Below the pieces are notes generated by a model, which worked only from the letters and a program-made list of their open reading frames with translations, was not told the origin of the DNA and searched no databases. From an uncultured bacterium (lineage in GTDB: Bacteria; Patescibacteriota; Saccharimonadia; Saccharimonadales; Saccharimonadaceae): 19,121 nucleotides of DNA. The stretch covers positions 1 to 19,121 of the forward strand of contig USNP01000004.1 in the NCBI GenBank assembly GCA_900556165.1, given 5' to 3'. How positions within the stretch are numbered: position 1 is the first letter of the stretch; each line of letters begins with the position of its first letter. Below are positions 8,322 through 14,954 of the stretch, in pieces. The position numbers were made by a program, and so were the translations under genes.

Positions 8322-8661
8322 TTTAACTAAAAAACAGGTTGAGTTGCTTAATTTTATCGAAGTTTTTATTGAAGAAGCTGGATATAGTCCAACTTATCGT
8401 GAAATTGCTCGAGGTTTAGGTTATAAATCGGTTGCGACGGTTGCGAAACATATTGATAATTTGGTAATTCTTGGAAAATTAACTAAATCAGATGGTGGTG
8501 AAGCACGTTCGGTTTCTATTAAGAAACAAATAACGGAACTAACCGGCGATGAAAAAGCTGTTCATGATTTTTTGGTAAAAAAGCGTGGTTTTTATGCTGA
8601 AAATAATCAAATTGAACAGGCAAGAAAGATTGATGATGCAATTATAGCTTTATGGTATTAA
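8311..8661 (+). CDS. stand-alone LexA-type winged-helix DNA-binding protein without the protease domain
   Basis: The 116-aa protein starts at the ATG at 8311, five bases after AGGTGA; an upstream GTG at 8302 is in frame but less likely. Residues 4-70 match the LexA N-terminal winged helix: LTKKQVELLNFIEVFIEEAGYSPTYREIA, then the recognition helix area GYKSVATVAKHIDNL. LexA normally continues with an Ala-Gly cleavage site and an S24 protease domain with a Ser-Lys pair. None of these is present: the last 45 residues are a charged helical tail (KAVHDFLVKKRGFYAENN). It could bind DNA but could not self-cleave in an SOS response. It overlaps the LCP gene by 11 bases and is one base from mscS, so it is co-transcribed with envelope genes and may regulate them or itself. 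Confidence 0.8.
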   Translation: MAINLTKKQVELLNFIEVFIEEAGYSPTYREIARGLGYKSVATVAKHIDNLVILGKLTKSDGGEARSVSIKKQITELTGDEKAVHDFLVKKRGFYAENNQIEQARKIDDAIIALWY

Positions 8662-8662
8662 T

Positions 8663-9604
8663 ATGGATATTTTTAAAAGTCTTGAGAAATTTATAAACGG
8701 AATTGCTGAATATGACTGGTTTGAGCCTATTGCAATTATTCTTTTGGCTTTTTTGGCGAGCTTTCTTTCGCGACGAATTATTGATTTCGCTTTTGGAATT
8801 CGAAAGAAAACCAAGAAGATTAAACGTTCAGAAGAGCGGTTGAAGAGAAATGAGACGATTTCGAAAATTGCCAAAACAGCCGTTGATATTGTAATTTGGA
8901 TGACAGCGGCAATGAATTTTCTTAGCTCAATCGGTGTTAATGTTGCATCGCTAATGACCGGTGCCGGTTTACTAGGTGTCGTAATTGGTCTTGGTGCACA
9001 AACGACAACTCGCGATGTTTTAGCGGGGTTCTTTATTGTTGGTGAAAATCAATATCGCGTAGGTGATACTATTGAAATTATGGTTGGTGGTCGCTTAATT
9101 TCGGGAAAGGTTGAAAATATTTCTTTACGAATTACTCAAGTTCGTGATGCTGACGGAAAAGTTCATACAATTCGAAATGGAGCAAGTGAAGCTGTTACAA
9201 ATCTTTCATTTAAGTATGCGAATGTTAATTTACTTTTTGGCGTTTCGTATGATACTGATATTGATGTTTTAGAAGAAGTGATCAATAAAGTTGGCTTAAA
9301 AATGCTCGAAGATCCAGAATTAAAAAGGGATATTATTGAGCCGATTGAATTTGTGCGAGTTAATAAATTCTTGGATTCGTCAATGGAAATTAAATGCTTG
9401 GGTCGTGTTAAAGCTGGTAAGCAATGGAATGTAGCTGGAATTTTTCGTCGTGAAATTAAAAAAGCTTTTGATGAAAATGATATTGTTTTGCCGTATCCGC
9501 AAATGGTTATTCATGATGTAAATCGAATAACTGCAAAAATGAAAAATTCAAAAACTCGTACTCGTCACCAAAAGCATTCATCTATAAAACAAGCTAAAAA
9601 ATAA
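8663..9604 (+). CDS. mscS: MscS family mechanosensitive channel
   Basis: A small-conductance mechanosensitive channel of the inner membrane that would release solutes on osmotic downshock. Three membrane helices are visible: about 17-45 (EPIAIILLAFLASFLSRRII), 70-90 (AVDIVIWMTAAMNFLSSIGV) and the pore-lining third helix, rich in Gly and Ala (NVASLMTGAGLLGVVIGLGA). The family signature QTTTRDVLAGFFIVGENQYRVGD follows, then the beta domain (GKVENISLRITQVRDADGKVHTIRNG) and the C-terminal alpha-beta domain. A lysine-rich tail ends the protein. The 313-aa length is close to the E. coli MscS size. It is the last gene of the operon that starts at 2717, beginning one base after the previous stop and ending against a terminator. 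Confidence 0.93.
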   Translation: MDIFKSLEKFINGIAEYDWFEPIAIILLAFLASFLSRRIIDFAFGIRKKTKKIKRSEERLKRNETISKIAKTAVDIVIWMTAAMNFLSSIGVNVASLMTGAGLLGVVIGLGAQTTTRDVLAGFFIVGENQYRVGDTIEIMVGGRLISGKVENISLRITQVRDADGKVHTIRNGASEAVTNLSFKYANVNLLFGVSYDTDIDVLEEVINKVGLKMLEDPELKRDIIEPIEFVRVNKFLDSSMEIKCLGRVKAGKQWNVAGIFRREIKKAFDENDIVLPYPQMVIHDVNRITAKMKNSKTRTRHQKHSSIKQAKK

Positions 9605-9626
9605 AACCCTTTTCGAAAGGGTTTTT
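9603..9626. terminator. bidirectional rho-independent terminator
   Basis: AAAACCCTTT (9603-9612) pairs perfectly with AAAGGGTTTT (9616-9625) around a TCG loop. A-rich and T-rich flanks allow it to work for the glycan operon on the plus strand and for the convergent small gene on the minus strand. The centre of the hairpin is a copy of the palindrome TTTCGAAA. Confidence 0.88.
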
Positions 9627-9632
9627 AATTTT

Positions 9633-9941
9633 TTAACGATTATTAGGGCATTCTTCATATTTTCCAGAGTTACAAAATGAGCAATTTTCTTTTTCACAAG
9701 CCGAAAGGCTATCTACTCTATGCGCAAAAGTTTGCTTAGGATCTTTTGACTCGATCCGCCAGAATTTCATACTCCAGGGCTGAAGCTTACCTCTTTCGTA
9801 ATGGCATAACCTTAAATAAATTTCGAAAATTCTTCGTATTGCCCAGGTGTAGCCATTTTCAGCATGAGCAAGCGTGTTTTCTGAAATATTCATTGTGATA
9901 GTTTTATTTCGAAAACGATGTTTAGCCATAATTTTTACCAT
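9633..9941 (-). CDS. small cysteine-rich protein of unknown function
   Basis: I do not recognise this 102-aa protein. The start chosen is the ATG at 9941, nine bases after GAGGTG; an in-frame GTG at 9953 lies inside that ribosome binding site. The first 20 residues are basic and strand-like (AKHRFRNKTITMNIS). The middle (AENGYTWAIRRIFEIYLRLCHYERG) looks helical, and is followed by a Trp-containing segment (PWSMKFWRIESKDP). The end carries four cysteines spaced C-x4-C-x2-C-x7-C (CEKENCSFC...EECPNN), a possible zinc or metal site. There is no membrane segment or signal peptide. It diverges from arcA and ends at a shared terminator, so it is a single-gene unit. Its placement could reflect regulation of the arginine operon, but nothing in the sequence shows DNA binding. 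Confidence 0.65.
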   Translation of the reverse strand: MVKIMAKHRFRNKTITMNISENTLAHAENGYTWAIRRIFEIYLRLCHYERGKLQPWSMKFWRIESKDPKQTFAHRVDSLSACEKENCSFCNSGKYEECPNNR

Positions 9942-9968
9942 AATTTTCACCACCTCAAATGTACTAAT

Positions 9969-9977
9969 ATGATAACA
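9969..9977 (-). promoter_or_regulatory. extended -10 promoter of the small cysteine-rich gene
   Basis: Read on the minus strand, TGTTATCAT forms an extended -10 element (TG-n-TATCAT) about 20 bases before the ribosome binding site. No convincing -35 is visible. Confidence 0.4.
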
Positions 9978-10018
9978 TTTTAATATAAAAAACGTTAAAA
10001 AGCAAATAGTTAAAAAGA

Positions 10019-10047
10019 TTGATAAAAAGAAGTGTTTATGGTAAAAT
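10019..10047 (+). promoter_or_regulatory. arcA promoter
   Basis: TTGATA (10019-10024) and TAAAAT (10042-10047) are separated by 17 bases, with an extended -10 TG at 10039-10040. Transcription would begin near 10054, leaving about 24 bases of leader that contain the ribosome binding site GGGAGGG. No operator repeat for an ArgR-type regulator was obvious. Confidence 0.75.
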
Positions 10048-10077
10048 TAAAGCATAAACATAAAAAAGGGAGGGAAT

Positions 10078-11328
10078 ATGGGTGAAAAACCGATTCAGGT
10101 TAATAGTGAAATCGGAAAACTCAAAACTGTAATTCTACACAGACCAGGAAAAGAACTCGAAGGGCTAACTCCGGATTATTTGGAGCAGCTTCTTTTTGAT
10201 GACATTCCATATTTGGAAGTTGCGCAGGCTGAACATGATGCTTTTGCGGAAACTTTGCGAAATCATGGAGTTGAAGTTCTATATCTTGATCAATTGGCGG
10301 CAGAATCGCTTTATAACGATGAAATTAAATGGCGATTTATTTCGGATTTTGTTCGAGCTTCAAAACAGGGTGAACGACATGTAACCCATGCTTTGATGCG
10401 CTATTTGGGTGAATTTGAACCACTTGAATTAGTTCGAAAAATCATGGCTGGCGTTAAAAAGGATGAAATTAAAACAGATGAAGACGAAAAATCTCATTTG
10501 AATTATTACTTTAAGAGTGACTATCCATTCTTGCTTGATCCAATGCCAAATCTTTATTTCACGCGTGATCCAGCTGCTGCTATTGGCAATGGTTTGACGA
10601 TTAATAAAATGCGCTATCCGGCTCGCCGCCGTGAGAGCTTATTTATGGAATATATTATGCGATATCATCCACGATTTGCTGCAAAAACTCCAGGCGGAGA
10701 AGTTCCAGTTTGGTTTGATCGCTATAATAAGTTTAATATGGAGGGTGGCGATGAGTTGGTTCTTTCGAAAAAAGTAATGGCGATTGGTGTCTCTCAGCGA
10801 ACAACTCCAGAAGCGATCGAAAAAGTTGCTTCGAAATTGTTTGAGTTCTCAGATTTTAACAAGATTTTGGCGATTCAAATTCCAGTTTCACATGCTTTTA
10901 TGCATCTTGATACTGTTTTTACAATGATTGATCATGATAAATTTACAGTTCATCCAGAAATTTTGGATAAAGATGGCGAATTGAATATTTATGTTTTGGA
11001 AGATTCCGGCATTCCAGGTCAGCCAAAAATTACACATCGCTCAAACTTAAAAGAAACTTTGGAAGAAGTTCTTGGTCTTGATCATGTAACTTTGATTCAA
11101 TGTGGCGATGGTGATCCGATTGCCGCCGCACGCGAACAATGGAACGATGGTTCGAATACTTTGGCTATTGCACCAGGTGTGGTTGTGACTTATGACCGAA
11201 ATTATGTCACAAACAAAGCCTTGCGTGAAGCCGGTGTTGAGGTGATCGAGATTCAAGGCGCCGAACTTGGCCGCGGTCGAGGAGGTCCACGATGTATGTC
11301 AATGCCAATTTGGAGAGAGGAGATTTAA
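10078..11328 (+). CDS. arcA: arginine deiminase
   Basis: ArcA hydrolyses L-arginine to citrulline and ammonia in the cytoplasm, the first step of the arginine deiminase pathway. The five-bladed fold is recognisable from GKLKTVILHRPGKELE (13-28), FTRDPAAAIGNG (161-172, Asp164), NMEGGDELV (220-228, Glu222 and Asp225), HLDTVFTMID (276-285, His276 and Asp278) and GRGRGGPRCMSMPIW near the end. Cys406 is the nucleophile. All catalytic residues are present at positions nearly identical to those of the well-studied Pseudomonas enzyme, and the 416-aa length matches. The ribosome binding site GGGAGG is well placed. It heads an operon with arcB and a YfcC-type transporter; the pathway would supply ammonia against acid and carbamoyl phosphate for energy. 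Confidence 0.98.
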   Translation: MGEKPIQVNSEIGKLKTVILHRPGKELEGLTPDYLEQLLFDDIPYLEVAQAEHDAFAETLRNHGVEVLYLDQLAAESLYNDEIKWRFISDFVRASKQGERHVTHALMRYLGEFEPLELVRKIMAGVKKDEIKTDEDEKSHLNYYFKSDYPFLLDPMPNLYFTRDPAAAIGNGLTINKMRYPARRRESLFMEYIMRYHPRFAAKTPGGEVPVWFDRYNKFNMEGGDELVLSKKVMAIGVSQRTTPEAIEKVASKLFEFSDFNKILAIQIPVSHAFMHLDTVFTMIDHDKFTVHPEILDKDGELNIYVLEDSGIPGQPKITHRSNLKETLEEVLGLDHVTLIQCGDGDPIAAAREQWNDGSNTLAIAPGVVVTYDRNYVTNKALREAGVEVIEIQGAELGRGRGGPRCMSMPIWREEI

Positions 11329-11332
11329 TTAA

Positions 11333-12322
11333 ATGGCTTTAAATTTAAAAAGTCGAAATTTCTTGACGCTTTTGGATTTTACACCAGAAGAAATTCGTTT
11401 AATGCTTGATGTTTCGCATGAATATAAGAGATTAAAGCGTGCTGGGATTTCGCATAAAATTCACGAAGGAAAGCAAGTTGCGTTGCTTTTCGAAAAAACT
11501 TCAACTCGAACTCGAACTGCTTTTACTGTGGCGGCTCGAGATTTGGGAATCCACCCAGAATTCTTAGGTAAAGATGATATTCAAATGGGTAAAAAGGAAT
11601 CGATTAAAGATACAGCGATTGTTCTTGGTCGTTCATTTGATGGAATTGAGTTCCGCGGATTTGAGCATTCAACAGTTGAAGAACTTGCGAAATACGCTGG
11701 AGTTCCAGTTTGGAATGGGTTGACTGATATGTATCACCCAACTCAGATTTTGGCCGATTTTATGACTATTGAGGAACATCTTGGCTATCTGAAGGGTGCG
11801 AAACTTGTTTTTGTTGGTGATGGTCGAAATAATATGGCGAATAGCTTGATGATTGGTTCAGCTAAAATGGGAGTTGATTTTCGAATTGCTGCTCCAAACG
11901 GACTCCATCCAGATCCAACTTTGGTTGAAAAATGTCGCGAAATTGCTCGTGAAACTGGCGCAAAAATTACAATTACAGATGATCTTTATGGCGCTGCACA
12001 TGGTGCGGATTTCATTTATACTGATGTTTGGGTTTCGATGGGTGAAGAAGATAAATTCGAAGAACGAATCCATCAGCTTCGAGGATTTCAAGTTAATACT
12101 GCGCTTCTTCACGCAACGGGTAATCCGAATGTTAAATTCATGCACTGTTTGCCAGCCTTCCATGATTTAAATACGAAAATTGGAAAAGAAATTTTTGAAA
12201 AATACGGTTTGAAAGAAATGGAAGTTACTGACGAAGTTTTCAATTCGAATGCTTCAATTGTGTTTGATGAGGCTGAAAATCGAATGCACACGATTAAAGC
12301 AGTAATGGCTCTGACTCTGTAA
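11333..12322 (+). CDS. arcB: ornithine carbamoyltransferase, catabolic
   Basis: ArcB splits citrulline with phosphate into ornithine and carbamoyl phosphate, running in the catabolic direction in this context. The carbamoyl phosphate-binding motif STRTRTAF is at 57-64, HPTQILADF at 135-143, VGDGRNNMANSL at 161-172, the SMG loop at 235-237 and HCLPAFHD at 271-278, including the ornithine-site cysteine. The 329-aa length fits. It begins 4 bases after the arcA stop. AGGAG (11318-11322) serves as ribosome binding site with a rather long spacing of 10 bases. Anabolic and catabolic forms share these motifs; the operon context decides the name. Confidence 0.96.
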   Translation: MALNLKSRNFLTLLDFTPEEIRLMLDVSHEYKRLKRAGISHKIHEGKQVALLFEKTSTRTRTAFTVAARDLGIHPEFLGKDDIQMGKKESIKDTAIVLGRSFDGIEFRGFEHSTVEELAKYAGVPVWNGLTDMYHPTQILADFMTIEEHLGYLKGAKLVFVGDGRNNMANSLMIGSAKMGVDFRIAAPNGLHPDPTLVEKCREIARETGAKITITDDLYGAAHGADFIYTDVWVSMGEEDKFEERIHQLRGFQVNTALLHATGNPNVKFMHCLPAFHDLNTKIGKEIFEKYGLKEMEVTDEVFNSNASIVFDEAENRMHTIKAVMALTL

Positions 12323-12337
12323 AATTAGGAGATGAAA

Positions 12338-13957
12338 ATGACTAATAAAAAGGATACGGATAAAAAAGCTACTTCAAAAGTAGGCAAAAAAGTTTCGAAA
12401 AAGCTAAAAGTGTTTAAATCACCTTCAGCTTTTAGTGTTCTTTTCGTTATTATTGCTTTAATGGCGGGGTTAACTTGGGTGATTCCGTCTGGGCAATATG
12501 AGCGAAAGGGTGGTGAAATTGTTCCTGGTTCATACCAAGAAATTAAGGATAAAGAAAAGGATATTCCTCAGCTCCAAAAAGATAAAAAAGGAATGGAAAT
12601 CCAAACAGATAAAGATGGAAAAGAAGTTAAGGGTGATGGTCGTCAAGGCTTCTGGGATATTTTCACATCACCAATTTATGGAATGGTTCAAAAACTTGAT
12701 GTGATTATGTTTATCTTGATTTTGGGTGGATTCTTGGGTGTGGTAATGAAAACTGGTGCTCTTGATTCTGCAATCGGTGGACTACTTAAAAAGATGAATG
12801 GTCAAGAAAAATGGCTAATCCCAATTTTGATGGTTCTTTTTGCGATTGGTGGAACAACTTACGGTATGCAAGAGGAAACAGTTGCGTTTTATGCATTGAT
12901 TGTGCCAATCATGCTTGCTGCCGGTTATAATGCAATGACCGCTGTAATGGTGATTGTACTTGGTGCTGGTTCAGGTGTTTTAGCTTCAACGGTCAATCCA
13001 TTTTCGACAATTATCGCCGCAAATGCTGCCGGTGCAAAATTATCAGAAATTCTTTTACCACAAGCGATAATTTTAGTACTATCATTGATTGCTTCAATTA
13101 TCTTTACGATGCAATATGCTGCAAAAGTTAGAGCTGGAAAATACACCGAAGATTCGAAAGGTAAGCCAGCCGTTAAAGAAATTGACGCTTCGAATATTCC
13201 AAAATTCACACTTGAACGAAAATTTGTAATGGGAATTTTTGGTTTTACATTCCTTGTGATGGTGATGTCGCTTGTGCCTTGGGAAAGTCTTGGAATATCT
13301 TTCTTTAAAGAGTGGCATAACTGGCTATCAACTTTGCCAGTTCTTGGTGCAATCTTTGGCTTCGAACATTCATCGGCGTTTGGTGATTGGTATTTCAATG
13401 AAATTTCAGCTTTGTTCTTGATTTCAACTTTGTTTGTAAAAATTGTTTATTACGAAGAATTCAAAAAAGACGATATTTCAGTTACGAATACTTTCCTTGC
13501 TGGATCGGCTGATTTATTGAGTGTTGCTTTAATTATTGCAGTTGCTTCTGCGATTGGCGTTTTGATGCAGGCTGGTGGAATTCAAGATACGATTGTTCAT
13601 TGGGGTGAAGAACTTCTTCGAAAAGTTCCTTCGCAAATCTTTGGTGTTTTGGCGTATATTTTCTATATTCCGATGTCGTTCATTATTCCTTCATCTTCAG
13701 GATTGGCTGAAGCAACAATGCCAATTATTGCACCTGTTGCAGATCTAGCTGGATCAAGTAAGGAGATTGCAGTTGTTGCATTTGCTACTGCATCTGGGCT
13801 TCTAAATATGATTGCTCCAACAATCGCATCCTTAATGGCGGGTCTTGCTTTAGCTGGTGTTTCATATAAGAATTGGGTTAAGCGAACCGCTCCGATTATG
13901 GCAATTTTAGCACTTATCAGTATTGTTGTAATTGTTGTAATGGGCTTCTTAGTCTAA
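12338..13957 (+). CDS. YfcC/DcuC-family transporter, probable arginine/ornithine antiporter
   Basis: A polytopic membrane transporter of the YfcC family (C4-dicarboxylate anaerobic carrier superfamily). Streptococcal ArcD proteins are known to belong to this family, so in this operon it probably exchanges external arginine for ornithine. After a basic 25-residue N-terminus come a first membrane helix (SAFSVLFVIIALMAGLTWVIPSG) and an external loop rich in Lys and Asp. About eleven further hydrophobic segments follow, with the Gly-rich motifs GGTTYGMQEETVAFYALI and GVLASTVNPFSTIIAANAAG. Near the end is IPSSSGLAEATMPIIAPVAD, typical of the family. The ATG at 12338 is preferred over one at 12332 because TTAGGAG ends directly before the latter. 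The protein is 539 aa and the last gene of the operon. Other basic amino acids or peptides remain possible substrates. Confidence 0.85.
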   Translation: MTNKKDTDKKATSKVGKKVSKKLKVFKSPSAFSVLFVIIALMAGLTWVIPSGQYERKGGEIVPGSYQEIKDKEKDIPQLQKDKKGMEIQTDKDGKEVKGDGRQGFWDIFTSPIYGMVQKLDVIMFILILGGFLGVVMKTGALDSAIGGLLKKMNGQEKWLIPILMVLFAIGGTTYGMQEETVAFYALIVPIMLAAGYNAMTAVMVIVLGAGSGVLASTVNPFSTIIAANAAGAKLSEILLPQAIILVLSLIASIIFTMQYAAKVRAGKYTEDSKGKPAVKEIDASNIPKFTLERKFVMGIFGFTFLVMVMSLVPWESLGISFFKEWHNWLSTLPVLGAIFGFEHSSAFGDWYFNEISALFLISTLFVKIVYYEEFKKDDISVTNTFLAGSADLLSVALIIAVASAIGVLMQAGGIQDTIVHWGEELLRKVPSQIFGVLAYIFYIPMSFIIPSSSGLAEATMPIIAPVADLAGSSKEIAVVAFATASGLLNMIAPTIASLMAGLALAGVSYKNWVKRTAPIMAILALISIVVIVVMGFLV

Positions 13958-13960
13958 AAT

Positions 13961-13989
13961 TTGGAATAACTAATCGTTCGTAGTATAAT
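13961..13989 (+). promoter_or_regulatory. promoter of the TylF-like gene, giving a leaderless message
   Basis: TTGGAA (13961-13966, four of six) and a perfect TATAAT (13984-13989) are 17 bases apart. The ATG at 13996 lies 6 bases after the -10 box, where transcription should start, and there is no ribosome binding site. Confidence 0.6.
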
Positions 13990-13995
13990 TGGATC

Positions 13996-14583
13996 ATGAA
14001 ATTATTGAGTGATCAAGTTGATGAGCGTGAGATTAAAGTTATATTGCGCGAGTTAGAAAAGACTCGCGCAATTTTTGGTGATATTGTTGAATTTGGCTGT
14101 TATGTTGGAACAACAAGCGTTTTTTTGGCAAAAACTCTTGAAAAATGGGGGGCTGAAAAGCAACTTTGGCTTTACGATTCTTTCGAAGGTTTACCTGAAA
14201 AATCTGCAGAAGATGTGAATTCGCTCGGTGAACCATTCAAAAAAGGAGAACTTCTTGCTAGTAAAAAGCAACTAATTTCTAACCTGCGAAAATCAAATAT
14301 TCGAAAAACACCAAAAATCACAAAAGGTTGGTTTAATCATCTTTCAAAAAATCAAATTCCGGAAAGAATTAGTTTTGCTTTTTTGGATGGTGATTATTAT
14401 GATTCAATTTTAGATCCGCTAAATTTAATCTGGGATAATCTTGAAAGTGGAGCAATCATTGTGGTTGATGATTATGGAAATCAGGCTTTGCCGGGTGCTT
14501 CTAAAGCGGTTGATGAATGGTGTAAAAAACACAATATTGCTAAAGAGATTGAAGTAACGCTGGCGATTTTTAAAAAGCCATAA
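13996..14583 (+). CDS. TylF/MycF-family (macrocin O-methyltransferase-like) SAM-dependent methyltransferase
   Basis: A class I SAM-dependent methyltransferase resembling the TylF family, whose characterised members methylate sugar hydroxyls. The SAM-binding motif VEFGCYVGTTSVFLA is at 31-45. The acidic residue after strand 2 is in LYDSFEGLPE (59-68), a strong TylF-type signature. The metal and substrate region FLDGDYYDSILDPL is at 129-142, followed by IIVVDDYGNQALPGASKAVDEW at 154-175. The Asp residues of DGD and DDYG are the known metal ligands of the family. The length of 195 aa is short; TylF itself is about 250, with extra N-terminal material. It could methylate a surface-glycan sugar, which would link it to the glycan genes upstream, but it is not adjacent to them. 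It has its own promoter. Confidence 0.85.
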   Translation: MKLLSDQVDEREIKVILRELEKTRAIFGDIVEFGCYVGTTSVFLAKTLEKWGAEKQLWLYDSFEGLPEKSAEDVNSLGEPFKKGELLASKKQLISNLRKSNIRKTPKITKGWFNHLSKNQIPERISFAFLDGDYYDSILDPLNLIWDNLESGAIIVVDDYGNQALPGASKAVDEWCKKHNIAKEIEVTLAIFKKP

Positions 14584-14802
14584 AAACTCTAAAAAACTAT
14601 TGCGCTTGTGTATAAAATAAGGTATTATATAAGTATAAGCGCTAAGGCGATTTTTTGGGAGAAATCATAAAAATAGCGTGTTTTCTTGACATTTATTATT
14701 TTTTTTGATATTATAGTTCATAGGCTCGCGCCAAAACGTATAAAATTCGTTAATTAGAAAGAATAGGTCGAAGCGCGTGAGTTGCAAATAAAAGGAGAAC
14801 AC
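14584..14802 (+). other. intergenic regulatory stretch with two promoter-like signals
   Basis: No long gene lies between 14584 and 14954. A weaker promoter-like pair, TTGCGC (14600-14605) and TATTAT (14623-14628) with 17-base spacing, overlaps an inverted repeat GCGCTT (14602-14607) / AAGCGC (14637-14642). The strong promoter follows at 14686. No clear terminator for the TylF-like gene is seen; a short CGC-TAAG-GCG hairpin followed by ATTTTTT (14640-14656) is the only weak candidate. No tRNA or known RNA was recognised. Confidence 0.4.
14686..14714 (+). promoter_or_regulatory. near-consensus promoter of the 30-codon gene
   Basis: Perfect TTGACA (14686-14691), 17 bases, then TATTAT (14709-14714). 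Transcription would start near 14721, giving a leader of about 82 bases. In this leader CTCGCGC (14725-14731) can pair with GCGTGAG (14775-14781), with one G-U pair. This brings the start of the RNA close to the ribosome binding site. Confidence 0.8.
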
Positions 14803-14895
14803 ATGCCTATCAAAATCAATTTTCCTCCTTCAAGGAAGAAAATAATTGCGGTGGATGTGGTGCCTGCTGAATGGCAACGCTACATTGAACAATAA
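14803..14895 (+). CDS. 30-aa small protein, unknown function
   Basis: A short gene starts at the ATG at 14803, five bases after AAAAGGAG, one of the best ribosome binding sites in the window. It encodes 30 residues beginning MPIKINFPPSRKKIIAVDVV and ending AEWQRYIEQ, then TAA. A near-consensus promoter precedes it and a strong terminator begins 15 bases after its stop, so it forms a complete single-gene unit. The protein is basic at the N-terminus, with two prolines, a short hydrophobic strand and an amphipathic end; there is no membrane helix. Codons 8-9 contain CTCCTT (14825-14830), which can pair with the AAGGAG (14792-14797) of its own ribosome binding site. It could be a small protein, a leader peptide or a small RNA. 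I do not recognise it. Confidence 0.55.
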   Translation: MPIKINFPPSRKKIIAVDVVPAEWQRYIEQ

Positions 14896-14909
14896 AAAGT
14901 GACAAAAAG

Positions 14910-14940
14910 AAAATCTCACTCAGAAATGGGTGAGATTTTT
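14910..14940. terminator. strong bidirectional terminator
   Basis: AAAATCTCACTC (14910-14921) pairs with GGGTGAGATTTT (14928-14939) over 12 base pairs with one G-U pair and a loop AGAAAT. T-runs follow on both strands, so it can end both the small gene and the convergent dsbA-like gene. Confidence 0.9.
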
Positions 14941-14954
14941 ATTTATAATTATGA

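Noticed and set aside
12925..13398. 157-codon open frame on the minus strand
   Set aside because: It lies entirely inside the YfcC-family transporter gene on the other strand, has no ribosome binding site, and its translation resembles no protein family.
13961..13995. Continuation of the arginine operon into the TylF-like gene
   Set aside because: The TylF-like gene has its own -35/-10 pair and no ribosome binding site, so it is more likely a separate unit, although no terminator separates them.
14602..14642. Inverted repeat GCGCTT/AAGCGC with an AT-rich 29-base loop
   Set aside because: It overlaps a weak promoter and the loop is too long for a terminator; it may be an operator, but there is not enough to claim one.
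14721..14802. Leader before the 30-codon gene as a possible tRNA or known riboswitch
   Set aside because: No cloverleaf arms, CCA end or recognisable riboswitch core; only one 7-bp pairing is visible.
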